A DNA stretch of 64,000 nucleotides. Origin: Onchidella celtica (lineage: Eukaryota; Mollusca; Gastropoda; Systellommatophora; Onchidiidae). Made by a program: the position numbers and the translations under genes. Of this stretch, positions 44,767 through 56,553 are shown one piece after another. The number at the start of each line of letters is the position of its first letter. The first letter of the stretch is position 1. The notes under the pieces were generated by a model, which worked only from the letters and a program-made list of their open reading frames with translations, was not told the DNA's origin and did no database searches. The stretch covers positions 34,609,969 to 34,673,968 of the forward strand of contig OZ007582.1 in assembly GCA_963931925.1 (NCBI GenBank). The letters are read 5' to 3'.

Positions 44767-45229
44767 GATAAATGGAGAAAAGCAAGACACCCCCCCCTCC
44801 CCACAGGGGAAAAGACAGGGCAAGATAAATATTATATAGAGGTAACTGTAGTAGGCAGCAAGGAGCGGAGAGAGTGAATGACCGTGAATTTCTGATTAGT
44901 TGTTTGTTTTTAAAAGAAAGTGTTTTTCAAAGCTTATTTGTATGATTCTTCTGTATTTTTTAAACTGGCCGCCAGGCCCACCAGAAACTTAAACTTGTAT
45001 TTGAACTTGATGAGCACCACAAAAACTAGCCTTTCCTGTATCGGTAGCAAGCTGCCTTCGAAAATTTAACATCGAGCGCTAGGAGCAACAGCATCGTTGA
45101 ACATTGACAAGAGCATTTGTCTTTATAAAGACACAACCTTCAATTGTTCCCAAAGTGGGCCAGAACTTTAGAAGGCGAAAGAAACAGCATTAATTTGTCG
45201 TTATCCCTCTCTCCCCGGATATTCTATGA

Positions 45230-46208
45230 CAGTGATTCTCAACCTGTTTCAGGCAATCGCTGCCTTAGGGCTTCAAATTTTCTGTCATCATCCTCCCACC
45301 TCCATCCTTTTTCTCTTCCTCCCACCCTCCCCCCTCCCCACCCACTCCCACCACCAATCCCTACTCAAACCCAGCAGAGACATTTCAGAAGAAAATAGAC
45401 TACAAACACATTATGGTGTTAAGTTTTTCAAAGAGTTACAGCCATGTTGATTATCTATACTCTATATATTTGTGGACTTGAGATTTTTCGTTGCAAAAGG
45501 CTTCTGCACCACTCAACACTCAGACTTCAAATTTTACATGGCGCATCAAAATGGGTGTAAGGGTGCACAGTTTTTAATAGAAGTCTCAAATCGGTGTAGT
45601 TTTTTTTTTATTGGAAATTTATTGTTTCGCCATCATTTAGATCTATTTCGAGTCATGATTCGCCATTTTAAGGTTTCTTTATGACTTCCTGCGATGTGTT
45701 CACTATCAAACACACTAACCCGTGCGCAAATCATGCTATTGTACAGGATGCGCAGGGTGTCAACTCACAAAGGCAGAGCAGTAAGACTTAAAAACAAACA
45801 AACAAAAATAAAATTAATAGGAACAGGCCAGATGAAGCAGGTCCATAATAACCACCCAGAACTGAAACCAATATTCAAACCGATTTATCCCGGGCAGGGC
45901 CGGGGACCTCAGCTAGTTCAATATAAAACAGAAAGCATTTTATAAAGGCACAAGAAAATAGACCTTTTCTGCTCATATAACCCATCTTTAAGTGCTGTTG
46001 AACAAGTTAGTGCCTGCCCCGTATTTTGCCCCAAACCGCCCTCCATTTTTTGTTCTGTCCCCCCTCCCACAACCCAACCCTGATTGCCCCACTTAACTGT
46101 TTTATTCCCTGGTCGTCATTTTCTTCGTTTTCGTCCCCAGTGGGAATCAAAATCGCCCCCCCCCCCCCACCGGCGAGAGAGCGATATCTCCCACGTTGAG
46201 GTCCATTG
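45230..46208 (+). mobile_element. Non-autonomous hAT-type element, 979 bp
   Basis: The 5' end CAGTGATTCTCAACC and 3' end GTTGAGGTCCATTG are imperfect inverted repeats of the CAGTGNTTCTCAA class. Flanks TTCTATGA (45222-45229) and TCCTATGA (46209-46216) form an 8-bp duplication with one mismatch. No transposase; C-rich tracts inside. Confidence 0.65.
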
Positions 46209-46239
46209 TCCTATGATAGCTTAGAATGCCACGGGAGTT

Positions 46240-47319
46240 AAAATAGTGTTGGGTATATTCAAATATGCCACACCGCCTCTGATATGCACAAACCTATTGT
46301 TGTCAGAGACAATGTGTGACTTGCCACAAAAACCCAAATTACTCACATTTATTATCCTCGCTATCTGAAATCATTGCTTGGCTATTATCTTTCAATTATT
46401 CATGAATATAATAGCCCACATTTCAGTTTGCTCTTTTGCCGAACATTCAGGCTTTGTGGGACACACAGATCCGCTGATCAAAACCCCAGATCACGCTGTT
46501 GAATAACCCATGACTTGATTAGCGTAACAGTGGGTGCTTTGAGAGACGACATGCTTTTGCCAAGTCGAAGTTCTAGTGGCAACATCTGCTTGTGTTAGGT
46601 CTACCGCCAACGTTCCCGGGAGTTCATTCTGTTGTGATATTAATATTACAAGACGAGTACTCTCATCAGTTCCCATGCAGTATACTTACTGAGCAACATA
46701 CGGAGCGAACTTCTACCACTGAACTGACTGCGGTGTAATGTCTAGACTACAACCACAAAGCAGCTCTTATTTTTTTGTGTGAGGTATGTTTATTGAATGT
46801 GGCTACAAGTACGTACGTCCCCCAAGTTGTTTTTTTGCCATAGGGGTACGTATTTTAAAGCCTTTTGTGACTCCAGAACTTGAGAGCTCTTCATGAAATA
46901 CTTTTAACAACAGCCTTAGTTAATTATTCTTTCAGGTTTTTTTTTTTTTTGTTTTCCTCCTGTTTTTTGGTTGAAAGGGTAGGGGGCAAGATTAGGGATT
47001 CGATAAGATTTAGGGTTGAGGATAAGGACGGGGTTAGGGATAGGTAAGTATACGTACGTGCCTCTAGTGCAAAAGACTTGGGGACCGTAGGTATTTATAA
47101 CAACAGCCGTGTTTGTTTGGGTTTTACGTCACCGTGTCAGGAGTATGTGTATAACTACAGCAAAACTAGGACGAAAGAATGTCAATGCTGGACTCTGCAG
47201 TGTCCAGTGAGAGAGTGGCCGATTAGTGTAGGTTTTCTGTCAGGAATGTGGGATCATTTGAACTGCCGCTACAACTGGCACATGTGATGCTGTGTCCACC
47301 ATTTATTGCCGTGGTGGAC

Positions 47320-47320
<1 letters not shown>
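46240..47320 (-). repeat. Diverged inverted block, spacer copy
   Basis: Reverse-orientation homologue of 35579-36790, lacking about 380 bp (36290-36690) and carrying a MITE family B insertion. No gene seen. Confidence 0.7.
46801..47108 (+). mobile_element. MITE family B, complete copy
   Basis: GGCT...AGCC ends with about 38-bp imperfect TIRs (CCCCCAAGTTGTTTTTTTGC against GCAAAAGACTTGGGGACC). The homologous block at about 35769 lacks it, giving an empty site. Confidence 0.7.
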
Positions 47321-47985
<665 letters not shown>

Positions 47986-48153
47986 GAGTTTGTATACCAT
48001 TTAAAATTTTGTTTATAAAACGCAGTTTTCATTTTTCATGTGTGTAACAAATGCTATCCTGTCACTGCATCCTGTGGCCTCTACTCGAGCCATGTGCAAT
48101 GCACAGCTGTACTGTTGTGAGTGCCTCTCAACAGCATCAAAACAATTAATATG

Positions 48154-48155
<2 letters not shown>

Positions 48156-48200
<45 letters not shown>

Positions 48201-48330
48201 TTGTGTGTGTGTGTGTGTGTCCGTCTTTCCCTTCTTTTATTTTTTCTATTTTTCACTTTCTTTCGTCCTCCGTCTCTCAGTCTCTCGCATTTTTTTTCTC
48301 TCTCTCTCTCCCTCTCTAGTTATGTTTATA
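48156..48330. repeat. (CT)n, (GT)n and CT-rich simple repeats
   Basis: (CT)n to about 48196 followed by (GT)n to about 48220, then CT-rich DNA. No gene seen to 48833. Confidence 0.9.
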
Positions 48331-48833
48331 TAATAATAACTATATCAATTGTATTAAATTATAATAAATCTAATATAGTGAAATGGAAGCTGCAAAAACA
48401 CACATACATAATAATATATTATAATTTTATACCTGTTAAAAAAAAAAATATATATATAATCGTTCCCGGGGTTCTAGAAGATATCAGGAAGTTAAAGGCT
48501 GAAACATCTAATGAAAGAATCCATTCTTCCTCTGAAGATGGTCATCTGTCTCGCTCCACCTGTGTAATGCGTTTGTACTATAAAACTTTCTTATTTCTTA
48601 TTTATTTGGCGATTATACAGGGAAAAGTTGGGCAAAGGCCATTAAATCGCTTTTCTAAACGTCTCGAGTTAAAAACACAACATGTCTAGGATTATGTAGA
48701 ATGCGCGTGTCGTCACATAGTGTTTTTATTTTGGTCTTCCGACCCAGAGGATGGCCGGCGGATCAGCTGATTAGCGTAAGGGTAGCCACACAAAGGCCAC
48801 CGAATTCGGTTACCGAGCCACTAGGCGCTTTAG

Positions 48834-48920
48834 GTGAGAAGAATTGCATTACATAAACGGACCGAATCTAGGCGGGCTCTGTGTGCAGTTGTTGAAATTA
48901 TATAGTGCAATTCTTCTCAC
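48834..48920. repeat. Hairpin with 15-bp perfect arms at the right-arm boundary
   Basis: GTGAGAAGAATTGCA (48834-48848) and TGCAATTCTTCTCAC (48906-48920) are exact reverse complements. The right arm of the large inverted repeat starts two bases later. Confidence 0.8.
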
Positions 48921-49014
48921 ATACATCGTAATATTGGTGTAGTCTGTCTTCTTGCTAGGTTTGAGTCGTTTTTGTTGTTGTTTTTTTCACGGGTGGGGCA
49001 TAAAGGAAAATTTG

Positions 49015-49795
49015 GAGCTGAAAAGTGGCATCATCCCTAAATAGGATTTAAGTTGGAACTAAATTTAATAGTAGTATTCTGATCGGATGACAACATGGGA
49101 ACAATGCCATTGGTATATACAGACTTGATAATAATATCAGTCCCATGCAGGACTCCTATGTCGGATTGATATTAATTATTATATAAGAAAACTGACATCA
49201 TTCCTGGGGAGGATTTAAATCAGATCAGAGTAGAATTCTCATCTATTGCAAAACCTTGAACCAATGTCACTCCTATGTGCTGAATCGATGTTGATCCTAC
49301 GTAGGATTCTGTAAAGGATTGATATAAGAAAAAAAAAAAGAAAAATGACATCACTGTTATGTAGGATTTAAGTCGGAACAAAGTAGTACTCTGAGGGGAT
49401 TGCAAAAAAAGGAACAATGTCATTCCAACATGCAAACTAGATGTCAATCCAATGTAGGATTCCTTCATCGCATTGATGTAGAAAAAGTAGAATCATCCCT
49501 ATATAGGATTTAAGTCGGAACAAAATAGTATTCTGATCGGATGACAACATGGGAACGGTGTCATTCCTATGTGATAATTTGATGTCATATTATGTAGGAT
49601 TCCTATGTCGTATTGATGTAGGAAAACTGTCACCATTTCTATGTAGGATTTAAGTTGGAACAAAATAGTATTGTGTTTGGATTGCCAATGCTGGAACGAT
49701 GTCATTGCTACCTGCAAACTATGCAAGATTCCTATGTCGGATTGATGTAGGAGAACTGACATCCTTCCTTGGTAGAATTCTTACGTTGGATTGAT
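49015..49795. repeat. Tandem repeat, right-arm copy
   Basis: Mirror of 43020-43790, with the same unit pattern and substitutions. Confidence 0.9.
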
Positions 49796-49917
49796 CATCC
49801 TAGGTGTTGTGTGCATAGTCTGTATTGAATTACTGTTTCCTCGTGTTCTGTCTAGACAATCTTGAAGATCACCAATGAAATACTTGTCTTTGTTTGTGCT
49901 TATAAAAAGAAATAAAA

Positions 49918-50893
49918 AATTATGGTGCGAGTAATTCACTGTAGTGCAGTTTTGGCCCTCTTTATTTGCTCGACGCTACAGCCTAAATGACAGTTTCAAA
50001 AATGTGAGTGTGCATGAGAAAACCCACAATAAGTCGCAAACATGATATTTTGAGTTCTGTACGCATAATAAAAGACAAGACACTTCTGATAAATTGAAGT
50101 TAGTGACCCCCCTAAAACAAGATTTTGAGAAAACGACATTTAATCCTAAACATGGCAATAGCTAATTGACCCATTAATATTGGAGTGATTGCTGTTAGGA
50201 GACCGTAGTTCATCCACAATTTACCCTGTAACATGCCACAGTCCCCTAAACAACAGCCAAGACGGAAGTTTTTGGATCTTGTTAGGAGACCGTAGTCTAA
50301 TTACAATAGTGATCATAGTGAGTAGTGTTCATTGCTCGTCTACAGTTTACCCTGTAACATGCCACGGTCCCCTAAAAAATAGCCAACTTGGAAGTTTGTG
50401 TCGGACCCATATTTTCACTTCAAAGCCGTTTTTCTCAAAATCAGCTCTTTCGACATATTGTGGGTTTTCTCATGCACACTCACAAATTATAAAATTAATT
50501 TTCCTAAGTGCCAACCACAGACTAGGGACGTATATTATTTATCTATGGTGCCAACTAATCCAGCCCAATCTCGTTTATATCGACCGATTGCCCTGATTCA
50601 AGTTTCAGTTATTTACAGATTTAAAAAAAGTTGTAAAAATGTAAAATACAATGATCTTTGTTTTGTCTCCCTGTAGTAAGCCCATCCCACCGGAAGGAAA
50701 CGGCATTAATATGCATTCACTTCCGTGTGCACAATTTGTCTATCAGAAATGAGTGAGGAGTGCTCTGGAGCGCATGGAATCTGTAGGAAGACTGCAGAAT
50801 GGGAAGCTTTCTAGACTAAAAAGAAAGAGATAGAATGGTGGGGTTCATAGGTTTGTCGCGGGCAATGCCGGGAACTTCATCTAATGTGCCAAA
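49918..50893. repeat. Modular dispersed repeat A, right-arm copy
   Basis: Mirror of 41924-42889. The strip 50894-52114 beyond it holds no recognised gene. Confidence 0.7.
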
Positions 50894-52119
50894 AAAAAAA
50901 ATATTAAAAAATGGAGTTGGAGCAAGCAAGAAGGAAGGTCGCAATATCAGCTCGTGTCACGTGGTCCTAATTTTTTTAGGGCTCTGGAAAGTTTTTCCTG
51001 CAATGGTAATTTTCCCACTGATACCAAATGTCATAACAGTTGTGTCGCACCCGAGACACAGAATACCGAGATGACCCATTCTTTCTCCCACTATGTGCCT
51101 ACAAATTGCACGCATGTAAAAACTGTTAGTACCACCTCAAAGCGCAAGTCGAAGGGCGGAATATGACGAATTACGACGGACGGAATAATTATGACGAATT
51201 GATTCGTCTCAGCATCCTGTGTCTCGGGTCGTACTTAACTGTTGATTATCAGGTTCAATAGTTGGCTCCATTCTTTTCCTCCAAAGAAATCTAAAACTGT
51301 GTAAATTGAATTAAAAATGTTTGGATTTCACTCTCATTTTCAAACAAACTCCCACCTATCTCACATGACAATAAAAACAAAAGACAAAAAAGGTTTTCAA
51401 TACCAATGCTTTTAATTCGATTAAGCTGTTAGTGTCCTCAGTCAGGTGAAAAGCAGTAAATATTTCATATCTTTCATGTCTGTACAGGGAAAAGAAAATA
51501 CATGAGGTGAACAATTTCAGTTCACAGAGATTTTCAGTTTATGCTTATGGCTGACAGTTGTAAACAGTCACTGAGCTTCTTCTTTTTTTTTTAAGCACAG
51601 ACAGACACTTGCATCTGTCTCATGAGGTCTTCCACAACAGGCTACATTGAATTGTCTTTACTTATTTAACTGAATGCATACAATAATATTTTATTTAATT
51701 GAATGCATATAATAATCTTCTTAAATCACACTATTTACGAACAATTAAGTTATGAAAGTGGATCTGGAACTCTATGCAAAACTGATGTATTGTAAGTGAG
51801 AGGATGAATGATTTTTTTATTTTTATGTAATGTGCTTTCATTGTAGCGCCAGTTTGAGTGACTAAGGTACGGCTACTCATAGAGACTTATGGGCTCTTGT
51901 CTGGTTGCCATTACTTGAATTACTTCCCTTGTGTACAGTAGCGCCGGACCCGCTAGAGGGTTAACATTGCTGTGAGGAAGCGCCAGTTTTGATTGGTCAG
52001 TTGAAAATTGTGACCAGCGGGTATCCAGCCCCTGCATCATGTCTAAAACTTACGTTTTCTTTCTTGTTAACCGTCAGTAAGACAGAAACTCGGGTTCATT
52101 TTCAAGAGTAGGCAATGCC

Positions 52120-53305
52120 TGTCACGAGTGGAGTGAGCGATAGTTAATAATTACGGGGGGAAAGGAGGAGAGTAAAATTAACGCACGGAGACAGGGAAGA
52201 AAAGTCGTGCATGTCATGAGGGGGGGGGTCTGAAGGAGGCGAAAGCGCTGTATAACTATCACTGCAAGTTAGAAGGTCCTAAGGAGCGGACCTGTGAATA
52301 AGAGCCCATCGGGCGGACATAAAAAGAAGCAGTCGAGAAGACTAGTGAGAGTCTTTCCAGTAATGACTGGTATGTAGAACGTTGATTGATTATTATGATT
52401 GATGTATTATATTATATTCGTCTATTACCATGATGTGAATAAGTATATGTGAGGAATGTGGAAGTCCTTGGTATTGGATATAGCAATGTGCGCCATGAGC
52501 GATAGATGAAAGTGAGTTCATGGATGTGTAGCGCGAGTGAGTAGTGTGTACTCCGATGGAGGTGTGTTACCGTAAGCTGTGTGGTGAGTGAAAGGTGAAC
52601 TCGTGTGTGTACGCTTCATGGATTGTAAGGAGAGGTGGAGTGAATAGAAATGGTAGGGTATTATACCAATGTAATGTTATTCTTGTAGGTGTCGGGGACG
52701 GGCCGCAGAGCCACCTCGATGAGCACAGGGGATAGGCCAGCATAGGGCCGGAGGCCGCACATAGGCCAGAAGTGAGGCTGTCAGTGCAGGACAGTAGAGG
52801 CACATAAAGTCGTGGCAGTCAGGCCACGGACAGGGACGTAGATATGAGAGTGAATGAGATACTATGTTGTTGCCATGTTGATAGGCTAGTGAACTGATAT
52901 TATGTTGTTGCCATGTTGATGGCTATGGAAATAATAACGTGTTATTGCCCTGCTGAGGTGCTAGGGGAGTGCTAAGGTGTATGACAATAGGAAGGTGATA
53001 TTGAGAGACTGCGGTGCCAGTGAATCATTAATGTACTATTAAGACCCTGAGGGGAGAGGCTGAGGCCGAAGTGCCTTTAGGAGTAACTACCGGATTGTGG
53101 ATCCGAGGGAGCGTGTGTGTGAGAATAAGGCCGTTGTACGGCAGTCATTTCAATAATATAATGTATGTAATTGCGCTATTATATGTATACTTATGTTTAA
53201 TAAATGTGTGAGTCTGATGGGTTGTTTTGTTAAGTGTTAAACTCGTTTGTTCGTGATTGTCGTCCTGTCATAACTATTACATCTCCCAGTCTGGGATTTG
53301 TGACA
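52120..53305 (+). repeat. 5' LTR of element 2
   Basis: TGTCACGAG...TTTGTGACA. AATAAA at 53199-53204 probably marks the end of R. The candidate intron is at 52370-52688. The ATCAACATGGCAACA-type subrepeat has two copies, against three in element 1. Confidence 0.95.
52370..52688 (+). other. Candidate spliceosomal intron inside the LTR (319 bp)
   Basis: Begins GTATGT and ends TTCTTGTAG. Element 1 LTRs join the flanks exactly (ATGACTG directly to GTGTCGG). The same segment is at 58995-59313 in the 3' LTR. Confidence 0.6.
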
Positions 53306-53306
53306 C

Positions 53307-53342
53307 TGGGGGCTCGTCCGTTGTGACACTGGGGGCTCGTCC
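53307..53342 (+). promoter_or_regulatory. Duplicated tRNA-Pro primer binding site
   Basis: TGGGGGCTCGTCC occurs at 53307-53319 and again at 53330-53342, together with the LTR-terminal TTGTGACAC, in a 23-bp tandem duplication. Element 1 has one copy. Confidence 0.85.
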
Positions 53343-54291
53343 TGTTTACCTGTGGTCATTTTGACATTGTGTATTCGTTATATCTAGTTGTTTTTCTGTT
53401 GTGCTAGGAATTTGTGCTGTTGTCTTTGTTCGTGGGATGAATGGAAATGTCATGATGATATGATTTATATATGTTTATAAATATGTATTGATGCATGTAT
53501 TGCTATAAATATGTACTAATGTGTACTTAAACTTTCAGAGAGACAGTGTGTGTGCGTGCAGCCTGAGGAGACGAGCAGCCAGAGCTCCGATTAAAGGGAG
53601 GAGTTTTACTCAAAATTTCAAAAGTTAAGTGAAAGTCAAAATTTTTGTGCCCTGGATTTTGGGCTGTTCCTTTAATCTGTCTTTTCCCCTGTTTTTGCTG
53701 TTTTTGTTGTCGTTATAGGTTATACGGGCGGTGGCGCGGGTTTGCTGTGTTGAACTTAGTTTATCCTTTTAAAAAAGGTGTGGTAAACTTTGGAACTTCG
53801 TTCATCACAGTGAACAGTTCTGTAGGGACCTGTAATATTGTTTAGTTGTAGCGTCGATATCTTCTCTGTTCCGCAGGAAGACGTATTCTCTTGTCCCTCT
53901 TTCTACCTATCTATAGATACGTTCTTTTTTTTCAGACTCTGTTCTTGTTCGTACCGTGTTGTGTAATCGGCGTAGTAGGTTGCATTTTTTTTTCCATTAT
54001 AGTTTTTTTGTAGAAGCTTTGTCCTAGTCTGGTTCGTTGTCCTTGACGTACTTGTGGTCCTTCTACTGTATTTCTTCATTCTTGTCGTTTCTATTTTCTT
54101 TTATAATTAATAGTGCATACATTTTATAGATATAGAATTAGTGTTACTGTAAAGGTAAATTTCTGAATTGTATTCTGAATTGGGTATTGTTATATCTGGT
54201 GTGATCTCAGGTCTCTGGTCGTGTTGCTAGTGACCATACCGACAGGGTAGCCGTTTTCATAGTATACAAACCATAACCATAAATCTGTGAA

Positions 54292-56553
54292 ATGGCGGAA
54301 CTCCAACAACTAATGAAGTTGGGTAAGGAACTTGGCCTGGAGGGAGAGGAGTTACGCGGCTGGATTAAAGAACAGCAGGCAGAAATGCGCGATGAGCGTG
54401 CTAAGGATAGAGAGCGAGAAAAAGAGGCTCAGGTAAAGGAGTTAGAGGCTCAGCAACAGGAGAGACAGGCTAAGGAAAGGGAGCAAGAGATAAGGTTAAA
54501 GGAGATAGAGGCGCAAGTAAAGATTGCGGAGTTAGAACTCAAGAAGAATACGCCAGCGGAAACGGCTGAGCGGCAGGTACACAATAAAGGTGGCGTTAGG
54601 ATTAAGCTCCCTACGTTCGACGACCGGAAGGACGACATAGACGCCTTCCTTTACAGGTTCGAACTGAACGCACAATTGCAATGGGGGGAAAATAAGGAAT
54701 TATGGGCCACGTACCTGGCATCGCTATTGCAGGGGCGAGCGTTAACCTACTTTAAAGAGCTACAGCGCGAAGACGTGCAAGATTACGATAAGCTGAAGGC
54801 TTTGCTGCTTCGCCGATTTGCGCGTACCGAGGAATATTTCCGGGAGCAGTTTAGGCGAGCACGTGCAGATGCCAGGGAGGACTTTGCTGCCTTCGTCGCG
54901 AGACTAACGGAGTATTTCGCGAACTGGGTAGACTTGGCGCATGTGGGCACGGATTTCGCTAAACTGAAAGACCTAATGATCCGTGACCAGCTGTACGCGT
55001 CGTGCCACAAAGATCTGGTGGCTTTCCTGAAAGAGAACGAACCCGCGACGGTGCAGGAGGCGTCTAAGTTGGCGGAGGCATACCGTACGGCGCATCCGTC
55101 CAAACCAGTCGCCAGGGCGTACGTCCAAGATGCTGGGTACGTCGCCGTTGTCGAGGGGTCGCCGGCAGGACTTAGGGACAGGTCGCGTCAGCGTGGTGCC
55201 TATAGCGGGCAAGCCCAGGGGCAGCGTAGGGGCTATCACCAATCACCGGCATATGGATCCGGTAAGTTTGACCGAGCAGGAGGGCTAGGTCGCGGTAATG
55301 GCCGGGGCCGACTTGTGACCTTTGCCGATGACCGACGGCATAGGGACTCTAGTTCCGGTCGCGATGGGTCACGGGGACCCAGGCCTAGTACAGCACAGGG
55401 AGCGGAGTGTTGGACTTGCGGACGCGTGGGTCACTTTTCGCGCGAGTGTAGGGCCGCGAAGTGTTGGAACTGCGGAAGAGCAGATCACATCAGCGTGAAC
55501 TGCCCTGCAGGTAGGATAGCGGCGAACGTGGACAGTAGCTCCAGTCCATGTTCCCCAAATAAATTTCATCATGCGGCTGCGTGTGTTACATCGGACAACG
55601 GAGGCGGACAGTATTCTAAGTGTCCCAGTTGTGAGAAGTTATTATCTTCCGGTGTTTTACCTTGTGGGAGAAAGATCCCCGTTATAAATTCATGTCATAC
55701 AGGAGGTGGTCTTAGGGTTTATCCGGGGTTTGTTGGGGACGAACCGGTCTCGGTTTTACGAGATACAGGATCTACCGTTGTGGGAGTGCATAGGGATTGC
55801 ATTCGGGATTCACAGCTTACAGGTGAGACTGTCCCGTGCATCCAATTTTCGGGGGCCATTGAGAAATTGCCCATGGCAAAAATAATGATAGATACACCTT
55901 TCCTTAGCGGGGAAGTCGAAGCAGTCGTTGGTTGTTTTCCAGGCGCCCAGCTCATCATTGGGAATGTATCACGGGTAGTTTCCCCTTCCGATGAGAACGT
56001 GCAGGCATGGTCGCAATCAAAAGGTATTGACTTTTGCGCCGCGGTCGAAACACGCCGACGGTTAGCCGATAAAGACAAGATTAGACCTTTGGCTACGCCA
56101 GCGGTCAACCTAGACATCACGCCGGAGCGCTTGGCGAGATTACAAAGGGAGGACCCATCATTAAACCCATGTTTTGGGGAAGCGCGAACCGAGAAAACGA
56201 GGAGATATAAGAACGGGTCATCTTCTTTTTTTGTCCAGGGGGGCATTCTGTTCCGTATGTACGTCACAGTGGCTTCCGTTCAAAAGCAGGTCGTCGTGCC
56301 ACGGTCGTTAATTGCTACGGTATTGCGTCTGGCCCATGATGTTCCATTAGCGGGTCATATGGGAAGTGCTAGAACCAAGGAGAGAGTTCTAAAAGATTTT
56401 TATTGGCCGTCAGTATACAGAGATGTACGTTTATATTGTAAGACGTGCAGTGCGTGCCAAAAGACGACGCATAAGGGTCGTTCACCCCAGGCTCCTCGTC
56501 AAAAGATCCCCACGGTTTCGGAACCGTTTAAAAAGGTTTCAGTACCTTGTTGA
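54292..56553 (+). CDS. Element 2 gag-protease and integrase zinc-domain frame
   Basis: 753 codons from ATG. The charged coiled coil is about 50 residues shorter than in element 1. Zinc knuckles CWTCGRVGHFSREC and CWNCGRADHISVNC and the protease LRDTGSTVVGV are intact. The frame continues through the whole integrase HHCC domain: LAHDVPLAGHMG, KDFYWPSVYRDVRLYCKTC and SACQ. It ends three codons past FKKVS because of the deletion at about 56539. This copy shows that gag and pol were one continuous frame in the family. Confidence 0.92.
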   Translation: MAELQQLMKLGKELGLEGEELRGWIKEQQAEMRDERAKDREREKEAQVKELEAQQQERQAKEREQEIRLKEIEAQVKIAELELKKNTPAETAERQVHNKGGVRIKLPTFDDRKDDIDAFLYRFELNAQLQWGENKELWATYLASLLQGRALTYFKELQREDVQDYDKLKALLLRRFARTEEYFREQFRRARADAREDFAAFVARLTEYFANWVDLAHVGTDFAKLKDLMIRDQLYASCHKDLVAFLKENEPATVQEASKLAEAYRTAHPSKPVARAYVQDAGYVAVVEGSPAGLRDRSRQRGAYSGQAQGQRRGYHQSPAYGSGKFDRAGGLGRGNGRGRLVTFADDRRHRDSSSGRDGSRGPRPSTAQGAECWTCGRVGHFSRECRAAKCWNCGRADHISVNCPAGRIAANVDSSSSPCSPNKFHHAAACVTSDNGGGQYSKCPSCEKLLSSGVLPCGRKIPVINSCHTGGGLRVYPGFVGDEPVSVLRDTGSTVVGVHRDCIRDSQLTGETVPCIQFSGAIEKLPMAKIMIDTPFLSGEVEAVVGCFPGAQLIIGNVSRVVSPSDENVQAWSQSKGIDFCAAVETRRRLADKDKIRPLATPAVNLDITPERLARLQREDPSLNPCFGEARTEKTRRYKNGSSSFFVQGGILFRMYVTVASVQKQVVVPRSLIATVLRLAHDVPLAGHMGSARTKERVLKDFYWPSVYRDVRLYCKTCSACQKTTHKGRSPQAPRQKIPTVSEPFKKVSVPC

